Assembly (NCBI GenBank): GCA_000226015.1
Contig: JH154699.1
Span: 263,136 to 287,671 of the forward strand
From: Mnemiopsis leidyi
Taxonomy: Eukaryota > Ctenophora > Tentaculata > Lobata > Bolinopsidae
DNA length: 24,536 bases
Direction: 5' to 3'
The notes beneath the pieces are model-generated. The model was not told the origin of the DNA. It was given only the letters and a program-made list of their open reading frames with translations, and did not search any database. Position 1 is the first letter of the stretch; each line of letters begins with the position of its first letter. The position numbers were made by a program, and so were the translations under genes. Below are positions 17,436 through 24,536 of this stretch, piece after piece.

Positions 17436-19745
17436 TCAAGTTTGAGTTGTAATAGGGACGTTGGACGGACTCAAAAGATCATATCTAAACTTAAGTTTCG
17501 AATTTCTATCGTCTATCTTCTGTTTTAGCTGTCTCATCCCTTCAACCATTCTCCGGATACACGCTTCCTGCTCCGGAGCGACAGCCATGTTCTCACCTAT
17601 AATACCCAGTTTATCCTCCGCGGGATCCTCCAGGAAGAACCTCTCAATCGGAGAATACTGTGCGAGATTGTAGGCCACGTTGTACGACAGGAATGCTAAC
17701 TCCCCCACTGGAAGCGAGTCCAAGATCCGGTCCATGGTGATGACTTCGTCCTGAGCTGGCGGGGGTTTCAGCATACAGGTCGGTGTGTTCGGGGGAAAAC
17801 TGTATTTGAACGTCTGGAAGTTCACCGATGCATGGTAGAATGAGAAGTTGAAAACTATAGCTGTCAGGTATTCACACAGCTTTTCTTTGTTGGAGATAGA
17901 GCGTGGGAATCCTGCCTTCTTCTCGAATCTTCCAAAGCCGTGCTCGGCTATTTCTCTAGCGAAATTCTGGATCTCTTCATCCTTCAAGACATCCTCAGAG
18001 GTTGCATATGTCAGGTCAACCATTTCATTTACATAAGCCTCAATTATTTTCCAGCTAGCTAACATGTCGTCTCGGTGATAATATCCCGGAACGTCCTGAA
18101 CCTCGCGAACTTCAATTGATCTGGGAAACAGAAGTTCTTCATAACAAAATTCTTTGAAATAGTTCTCAAACACCTCCCTCGTTTGATCCCCGACCCCTAT
18201 GAACATGGAAAATCCACCGTCTTCTGGAGCCTGGAAGATAACTCTTGCATGGACATTTACAGGGATGATTCCCTGGATGTGGGGCTGGAGGAGTCTGAGG
18301 ATGGGATGGGCGTTGGGTAGGTTGCGATATGCTGCCACACCAAATACCTCGCCTACCGCGTGAGCTCTGCAGAAATGAGCACAGAGTGAATACCTGTTAA
18401 GATCCGAACCTCTGAAGTACATCTTAGCCAAGAGCCACTGGAGATACTCCGGATCGTCCTTGCTGGAACCAGGAGGAGGGGGCACCCACCAAGTCTCCGG
18501 TTCTTCATCGACCCTGTTTTCCAGCCGGATGAGCACTGGTACCACCTTGTTATCACTACGTTGGTAAACCAGGCAATCTGCAAGTGTTACGTACCAAGTC
18601 TGCTTTGTCCCCGTTAGTTTCAAACTCTGTCTACCTCCATGTTTGATTCCTATCAGAGTATCGGTCGTCACTTCATATAGGAGACCACCCTGTAAAGCCT
18701 GGTCCGGAGTTTTTCCTTCCAGGTGATGATCTGCTAACTTCGACAAACCCTGCCTCCATCGTCCATCCAGAGTTTTAACTTTTGTCAATTTTATGGCATG
18801 AGGCCCGAGAAGTATCTGTCGACCACACTCCTCGTCCTCCTCCCAAACTTCTATAACGCTTAACGCTTCGTGAAGCTCGATCTTTGACCAATTCATGACC
18901 TTAGCATTCTCGATCAGGTGTAGCTTGTAGTGGTCGAAGGAGGTGAATCTTTCCTCGTGATACTGACCTACAACTTTTTGAAGAATGTTCTTCACAGCAT
19001 TCTTTTCGGCTTGTTTGACTCCGAGGAATTTGAGTGACAAATAAGTATCCAGACGAGATTCTCGGAATTGCAGGAATCTCGGGAGCTTGTCATACTTTTC
19101 TATAGCCAGGTGACCTGGGTACAAGAGAGTCCCTTCCACCTTTTTCGGATCCACCCATTGGACCATCGACTGAAGGGTCTTCAGATCCTCCTCCCGGGCT
19201 TTGATGAGAAACTCCTCTCTTTCATGATGCTTTAGAGTTCCGATTCCTTCTCTGACTAGAAAATGGGGCGGGCAACCCATTTTAGCCACCGTTGGATTGC
19301 CTCTAATTGGGTTATGCGGATATACATAGTTCTTCAGTGGAAACCGATAGACCTGATAGTTGTAGAGAACAGTAACTTCTCTTACAAAGAGCGCTTCTTT
19401 AACGATTTCTAGTTTGTTGCTCTCCAAATCGACCTTTAACAGTTTTGGTATCCCTACAGTCTCCGATAGCCAAAACTCAACTCTGACGCTACCTTCGCTA
19501 TTAATACTAAATTGTTCCTTGATGCGAAGAAGGCGTGATTCAGTCTCTTGTGATCCTGGGTTAACTGTTATCATCATTGTGCCATCGTTCCACTTTTTGA
19601 TTGACCTGAGCTGGGGATAGTCCGCCCCGGTTCGTATGATAAAAACATACGGGGCTTTTCCTGCTATCTTTTCTATCTCGGTCATTACTATCTTTAATAG
19701 CTCGTCCTGTGTACAATATTTTTTGTGAAATTTAATAAAAAGCAT
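17436..19745 (-). CDS. Lipoxygenase, single exon (769 aa)
   Basis: Lipoxygenases add O2 to polyunsaturated fatty acids such as arachidonate at a non-heme iron, giving hydroperoxides. Residues ~30-140 look like a divergent PLAT beta-barrel (PYVFIIRTG strand, a closing RFPLKNY). The catalytic domain follows, longer than usual; animal enzymes are mostly 660-710 residues. Visible family blocks are WLLAK (437-441), H457-x4-H462 within CAHFCRAH, LPNAHPI (476-482), YYHRDD (555-560), GFPRSI (612-617), H638-x3-N642 and PPNTPTCM (651-658). Four of the five iron ligands are present. The C-terminus is VPITTQT, so the last residue is Thr and not the canonical Ile. Ala500 is at the Coffa position, which predicts S stereochemistry. 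No intron interrupts 2.3 kb. The N-terminus is uncertain: Met21 is an alternative start, and acceptor-like CAG sites lie at codon 12-13 and just upstream of the ATG. Confidence 0.92.
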   Translation of the reverse strand: MLFIKFHKKYCTQDELLKIVMTEIEKIAGKAPYVFIIRTGADYPQLRSIKKWNDGTMMITVNPGSQETESRLLRIKEQFSINSEGSVRVEFWLSETVGIPKLLKVDLESNKLEIVKEALFVREVTVLYNYQVYRFPLKNYVYPHNPIRGNPTVAKMGCPPHFLVREGIGTLKHHEREEFLIKAREEDLKTLQSMVQWVDPKKVEGTLLYPGHLAIEKYDKLPRFLQFRESRLDTYLSLKFLGVKQAEKNAVKNILQKVVGQYHEERFTSFDHYKLHLIENAKVMNWSKIELHEALSVIEVWEEDEECGRQILLGPHAIKLTKVKTLDGRWRQGLSKLADHHLEGKTPDQALQGGLLYEVTTDTLIGIKHGGRQSLKLTGTKQTWYVTLADCLVYQRSDNKVVPVLIRLENRVDEEPETWWVPPPPGSSKDDPEYLQWLLAKMYFRGSDLNRYSLCAHFCRAHAVGEVFGVAAYRNLPNAHPILRLLQPHIQGIIPVNVHARVIFQAPEDGGFSMFIGVGDQTREVFENYFKEFCYEELLFPRSIEVREVQDVPGYYHRDDMLASWKIIEAYVNEMVDLTYATSEDVLKDEEIQNFAREIAEHGFGRFEKKAGFPRSISNKEKLCEYLTAIVFNFSFYHASVNFQTFKYSFPPNTPTCMLKPPPAQDEVITMDRILDSLPVGELAFLSYNVAYNLAQYSPIERFFLEDPAEDKLGIIGENMAVAPEQEACIRRMVEGMRQLKQKIDDRNSKLKFRYDLLSPSNVPITTQT

Positions 19746-20032
19746 AAAATGTACCGAACAGTTTTTGAAGCTGAAACCAAATTAAAGAGTATTCAGTACC
19801 TAACTATTCATAGAACTAACTTTAATTGTAAGTACAGTGTAGAACATGAAAAGGTAAATAAAATAACGGCTTAAACTATAAAGGATGAGCTTAGGTTACA
19901 ACTGAAATTCCGGTTACAACTGGATTAGGACTAATGTTGCATTTCAATTTGTCTACCACATGGAACGTTTTGTTTATGTCTTCAATAATCTTATTTAAGC
20001 TTACACTTATCGAGTTTGTGCCTTAAATTATC
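19746..20032. other. Upstream flank of the lipoxygenase gene
   Basis: On the minus strand, AATTTGGTTTCAG ends 25 bases upstream of the ATG and is an acceptor-like site. The frame from there into the ATG is open, so a short upstream coding exon is possible. GGTTACAACTG occurs twice near 19893-19922. No promoter element is clear. Confidence 0.4.
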
Positions 20033-20495
20033 CAGGGGCGTAGCTAGGATTTTGGAAGGGGGGATCCCACATCGGCGATCGAAGCTAGCTGGTGATGTAA
20101 GCGTCTGCCTCGCTCGTGTCTTACAGCAGGGGTCTGGGGGTGCAGCCCCCAGCAAGATCCTATGACTTATAGGCTTTCAATCAATCATGGGAGAAGATAG
20201 AGCCTCTCATAGAGATAGAAATTATTTGTTCGTAGCTCAAAGCTTAAATCATTACCAGCAAGATATTTTCGACTTTGCATTGACTTGTACAATGCAAAAC
20301 TCTACAAAATCTCTGGGAAAATGTTCAATATATAATGGATGCATAAAAAAAAGCGCTACAGTCATACTTGCAGTCGTACTAACTTGAATGCCAAACGGAT
20401 TCTTGCCTAATACTGACTAGCCTAAAAGTTTTTCTAAATTTTCATTTCAAAAGGGAAATCCTGGGATCCAAGGATCCCCTCTGGCTACGACCCTG
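20033..20495. mobile_element. hAT-like MITE (463 bp)
   Basis: The left end CAGGGGCGTAGCTAGG and the reverse complement of the right end, CAGGGTCGTAGCCAG, are clear terminal inverted repeats. Both lead into a G-run and GGATCC. CAGGG-type termini with GCGTAGC are common on non-autonomous hAT-like elements of marine invertebrates. Flanking octamers are AAATTATC and ACGTAATC (five of eight match), so a target duplication is doubtful or decayed. Inside lies a strong stem CTGGGGG/CCCCCAG (20134-20152). The internal 66-codon frame (20187-20387) has no transposase features. Confidence 0.7.
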
Positions 20496-22240
20496 ACGTA
20501 ATCACGTTTCAGAACTACAAATGTATTTCTGGTACTCAGACCGGTTCTTAGTATCAGACTCACGACAAAAGCCAAAGCAGGTCATCGATTTGTATTTTTT
20601 AGAATAAGAGAACGTTATTTTCGGGGAGGTGTCTTTAATTTCAAAGCCAATGTCTCGAAATGTAACGTTTTGGAGGCCAATATGTGTCCATAGGACCATA
20701 TGAGATCATAGTGTGTCACTACCGAGAACTTAAGCAGGGCCAATAAATTCCGAGAAATGATCTTTAAAGTCTTCGAAAATTGTAAACCCCTTCTCAGAAA
20801 GACCGTTCTCAATAGAAGGGGCTATTGCGTTGTTGGAGGCCGAGAAGCCATGACAAATACATGGATTTTCGACCCATAATACACGATCAGGTTTAAGTGA
20901 AAGTGATTAGGTAAAACACGATCAGGTAATAGTGATTCCTCAGCGGTTTCAACACAATCTAGATATCCTCATTAGTACGTACAATCCTGTCTCTCGCGGT
21001 ACAGTTACTCAGTTATATCTACATATAGGAGTTGCCCATCTCACTCTCAGCCAGTGAGCTTCAGTAACCACTCACGAAAACTTAAGGCGTCTCCGTAGCG
21101 GGGCTCTGGAGCAATACGTAATGTCGAGCAACAAGTAAAACCCTAACTAGTCTTCAGTAAGCTATGAAATAAGAGTAGGGTCGAGTTTGAACCGTAATAA
21201 TGCATCAAAACAACCGAATGATGATTACAAAGACGCCGAACCCGACTCAAGTACAGTCGAGCTTTATTAACAGTCAAGCCGCACGGAATATATTTTAGGT
21301 TTCATTAATGGTTAGGCTCTCTCACTTTCACTGTTAACACACAAACCTGCACTACGGATCTAAGGAAGATGATCAGGGACCGAGCAATAGGCTCAAACGT
21401 TAGCACCAGGACTTTTGGGACACTCGGTAGAATTCGAGTCGATTCAAAAATCAATTTCCAATGATTTAAGTCGACGAGAAAACTCATGATCCGACAACCT
21501 CTGCATTTTCTAGATGAGTGCTTGATCAATTTAGCGACCAGCCTATGTCAGCACACGAACTTCTTGCATGTCTATTAGTGACCAATTGCGTTATTATCTC
21601 GTATCTGCTTATCTGCATACACAGTATAGTGCTATTAATGGGATACTAACATATCCAAGTTTAGTGCACTGTGACTGTGATTTGAATGAAATCGTGGTTG
21701 AAAGCTTTTATTTTCATAGCCTAGGAATTTTAGATAGTTTCTCTAACAACCGTGTGTATATCAATACACAAAAAAATTGCAAGTAGCAGAGAAAAGTCGA
21801 AAAGGGTCGCTCCGACGAGAATTGGTGATCAGCTAAACAAACAAGATATGGTGTAGAAAGTTTATATATATTGTAAACTATGAGCGGACCCTTGTGAAAC
21901 ATTTATATGTATATCTGACTCGGGGAGGAATGTTGATAGAATTTAATTTAAGTGTGACATAATGTGACGTAATGATATACGGTCCCTACTCCCTGACTCA
22001 ATTTAGGGTATGATTATTAGTGAAAAGTACCTGTTTTAGTAACGTACAAAGACCTTAAAGATTAAACGATCCGATAATTCCGATACATAGTTTATTATTA
22101 ATTGATGACAATTTATGACGAACAAAGCCTTAAGGGGTTCGATGCAAAGAGCGTGGTGATCTTCTCAATCAGCATCATTATCAGTATTTACTTAATCCGT
22201 CTATATTGCAATATAAGCAATTAAAAGGTGATGTATAATA
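20496..22240. other. Non-coding stretch, nothing firm
   Basis: Short frames on both strands, none with family resemblance. ACACGATCAGGT occurs twice at about 20881 and 20917. No RNA gene recognised. Confidence 0.5.
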
Positions 22241-22313
22241 TATATTGCTTGCTATACATGATAAGCAAGTAAGAGCGATTTAATGATTTATATATTGCTT
22301 GCTATACATGATA
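22241..22313. repeat. 23-bp direct repeat, 50-bp period
   Basis: TATATTGCTTGCTATACATG plus ATA occurs identically at 22241-22263 and 22291-22313. In the first copy GCTTGC and the following AGCAAG can pair as a small hairpin. Confidence 0.9.
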
Positions 22314-22519
22314 TACTTTTTATTGCATGTAAGGTATTATATTTTGATTTCTCTTTACATTTCTTGTTGCTGCGGTTACACGTCAAAATTCAAATATGAC
22401 TAGTCCATAAAGTTCTCGGACATGCAAAAAACTGGATCTGGATGGACGACGCAAAATTTTGGAATAGCGGTTATTTCAGCAGTTCCCGTGTTGGCAGCTT
22501 CATTGCAGTTACAGTAACT

Positions 22520-22586
22520 GGATCAGCAACTGTCACTATGGATCAGCAACTGTCACTATGGATGAGGATCAGTAACTGTCACTATG
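22520..22586. repeat. 20-bp tandem repeat, three units
   Basis: GGATCAGCAACTGTCACTAT at 22520-22539 and 22540-22559, then a third copy (one base changed) after a six-base insertion, ending 22586. Confidence 0.9.
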
Positions 22587-23465
22587 GATTAGCACTCAGC
22601 AGAGATCAAGTTTAAAACGTTGAGGGGTTATATAATTTTATTTATAAGAAGTTTTGACCCAACAATTTTTCTATTAATTCAACTTAAGATTTCGCAGTTA
22701 TACGGCAAAGTACGTAATACTTCGCAACAGTAATCTTATAATAAAGCTTATAATAAAGTGATAATATGAGCAAACATGGAACATGGAACATAGGCTACCT
22801 GGAGTCCTGGACAAGGCATATTCTTTAGCCAGACATTTAAATTTCATATCACTCTGGCCTACTCTAATGACTCACTCGCAAACATTTCCATGTTGCAGAT
22901 CACGTTTCACAAACAATTATAGTTTTGTAATTTCAACAGAACTGTATCCTCTCTTTCGACTACTTCAAACTTGAAACTGTCATTTAAGAGCAGACACTAA
23001 CGATTGGCGACGGCTCTCAATACACACAGACCAGCAGAGTGTGTTAAGCTCGAAGACCGAAGTGTACAACTTATTATCGTATGTACGATTAGAACAAATA
23101 ATTAGGACAATAATCAGAACAAATAATTAGGCGTGCATTTATTGGGAATTTTTATGTGATTGCCAAAATTTAAAGCACGACGTGATTGCCAACATTTAAC
23201 GTTACCCACCTCCTTGTACTGTATATTGTGATCAGCATGAGTTTACTCAAAGTTATGTGTTTCACTCGCTTCGCTCAGAAATTTGAAGCACGACTGTTAT
23301 TTATCTTCTGGTAGCATACGACTATTTGATTTAATTGGATTGCTATTTGCAATTTCTAATAGCAACCGACTTAAAGATCTCGAATGCAAACTGGAAAAAT
23401 CGAAACGATGAACTACCTATGCGACCGGGATATGACCCTTTATCGGCGAAACCCTCTCTAAAATT
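22587..23465. other. Non-coding stretch with short paired repeats
   Basis: AGAACAAATAATTAGG occurs at 23091-23106 and 23116-23131. GTGATTGCCAAAATTTA is repeated with one change at 23156-23172 and 23182-23198. These are two independent ~25-bp-period duplications within about 110 bp. No gene recognised. Confidence 0.5.
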
Positions 23466-23571
23466 GTTAATTCATAGATATCAGAACACAGTATAAAATA
23501 GTTAATTTATAGATATCAGAACACAGTATAAAAATAAAATAGTTGATTGTTAGATATCGGAACACACTATA
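23466..23571. repeat. Three-unit degenerate tandem repeat (35-41 bp)
   Basis: Units begin GTTAATTCATAGATATCAGA at 23466, 23501 and 23542. The third is more diverged. Each contains GATATC followed by a GAACACA motif. The second carries a short AAAATAAAATA expansion. Confidence 0.88.
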
Positions 23572-23735
23572 GAGGAAAACAAAAGCACCGGTAGATCTTT
23601 GTAAAACAAGAACTGTCGGCAAATGGGTTTGCATCCACTAATTTCTTCCATTCATTCATGTCTAAGTGTAAGGCCAAAAATCGGAGGTTTTTAATCTCAG
23701 CAGACATTCCTAAGTTTTATGTTAAAATCTTTTCT

Positions 23736-23764
23736 CAGAACATATATGTTCTGTATATATACAG
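23736..23764. repeat. Two overlapping perfect palindromes
   Basis: CAGAACATATATGTTCTG (18 bp, 23736-23753) overlaps CTGTATATATACAG (14 bp, 23751-23764) by three bases. Both are perfect. Confidence 0.9.
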
Positions 23765-24356
23765 TAACATATTGATATATAGTAAGTTTTTACAGCGGTC
23801 TACTTCTTCTCCCATCTTTAATTGACTAGTATTAGAAGTTAAGTACGGCCAATCGATTAACGCTATTACGTGATGTATAAACCATTTAATTTTTGTGACT
23901 CCTCCTTCAAAATTCTCTTAATTGAGGTGTATTTTTCAGATCTACTTTGTTAAAGAATATATTCGTGAATTCATGAAAAAATTTTTTTAGTTGGATTACA
24001 TAAACAATGTCAATGATTTTTCAACGGCAGTTATAAAAAAAGTTATTACCACGGAAATCGCTTATTTAGAATATTCCCGCCCCTAATGAACACTGTTAGG
24101 ATAAGTTTCTTATCTTACAGTTATATAAAAAGTTCAAATGTAAAAATTTTGGAAAATATTGGTTAGCGTGTTTGATTTGATTCGTCCAATTGTTTTCATC
24201 TGAGAAGTTATTTGAGAGTGTTGTACGTGTTGGAATTGTGCAACATTAAATCAAGAGCTTACTTTAAGGACTAGCGGAAGACAATTTACTTACAGCTCAA
24301 AACTGAAGGTGACTGGGCCTGGGGAAATTTGTTTTTCTAATAAACACGATATAGCC
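23765..24356. other. Non-coding AT-rich stretch
   Basis: No open frame longer than a few tens of codons and no RNA gene recognised. Confidence 0.5.
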
Positions 24357-24536
24357 AGTGTTGTACGCCGCCGTATTTTAACTTTAAGAAACTCGGCGGC
24401 GTTTTTCTAAAATACGCGGCGGCGGCGGCTTACGCCGGCGTGGAGAGTTCCGAGTTATACTTATTTTAAGTTTTTGTGCCCGGTACAAGATTTGTCGATA
24501 CCATATATATTCGTCATATCGTAAATTCTGGCTATT
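24357..24536. mobile_element. Probable hAT-like element end with CG-rich subterminal repeats
   Basis: CAGTGTTGTACGCCGCCG at 24357 has the CAGTG start typical of hAT family ends. It is followed by clustered inverted CGCCG/CGGCG motifs. ACGCCGCCGTATTTTA (24365-24380) pairs with TAAAATACGCGGCGGCG (24408-24424) apart from two bases. CGGCGGCGT (24394-24402) and the perfect ACGCCGGCGT palindrome (24432-24441) are also present. Such subterminal repeats are where hAT transposases bind. The other end would lie beyond the right edge. Confidence 0.4.

Noticed and set aside
22136..22150. tRNA B-box-like GGTTCGATGC
   Set aside because: No matching A box, acceptor stem or anticodon arm upstream.

Overview
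The window reads as nuclear DNA of an invertebrate animal. It is AT-rich. It has spliced genes with canonical GT/AG introns, long non-coding stretches, abundant tandem and inverted repeats, and transposon debris. There are no operons or ribosome binding sites. A secreted pentraxin and a full animal-type lipoxygenase point to Metazoa. A cnidarian or another early-branching animal is my best guess, but nothing here fixes the phylum.

Layout. 1-5717: a tandem array cut by the left edge, long non-coding DNA, a 36-bp minisatellite (3752-3976) and a CpG-rich block (5041-5260). 5718-5836: a near-perfect RNA-type hairpin. 6646-6833: a possible orphan exon on +. 7936-13574: two copies of a ~2.5 kb segment in tandem, separated by ~550 bp with a frame-broken reading frame and a 10-N assembly gap. 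Each copy carries a 129-bp terminal coding exon on the minus strand. 13396-14877 (minus): a pentraxin gene that uses the terminal exon of copy B. 16390-16502: a possible + exon. 16800-16987: a probable short retro-insertion with a (TTAGAA)n tail and 16-bp target-site duplications. 17436-19745 (minus): a single-exon lipoxygenase. 20033-20495: a hAT-like MITE. 20496-24536: non-coding DNA with short repeats and palindromes, then a CG-rich, hAT-like transposon end cut by the right edge.

The pentraxin gene is the most distinctive item. It encodes a signal peptide, a pentraxin domain with the H-x-C-x-T-W signature, a Thr/Pro/Glu-rich linker and two copies of an unfamiliar 54-residue Cys-to-Cys module. 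Each module is split at the same residue by a phase-0 intron. The first exon carries a 4-bp GATA duplication that shifts the frame, so this allele is broken or the base calls are wrong. The neighbouring segmental duplication supplies a spare terminal exon in the right phase and strand.

The lipoxygenase keeps both His pairs and the Asn of the iron site. It has Ala at the stereocontrol (Coffa) position but ends in Thr instead of the usual Ile. I see no direct functional link between the pentraxin and the lipoxygenase beyond sharing a strand. All domain calls are by eye.
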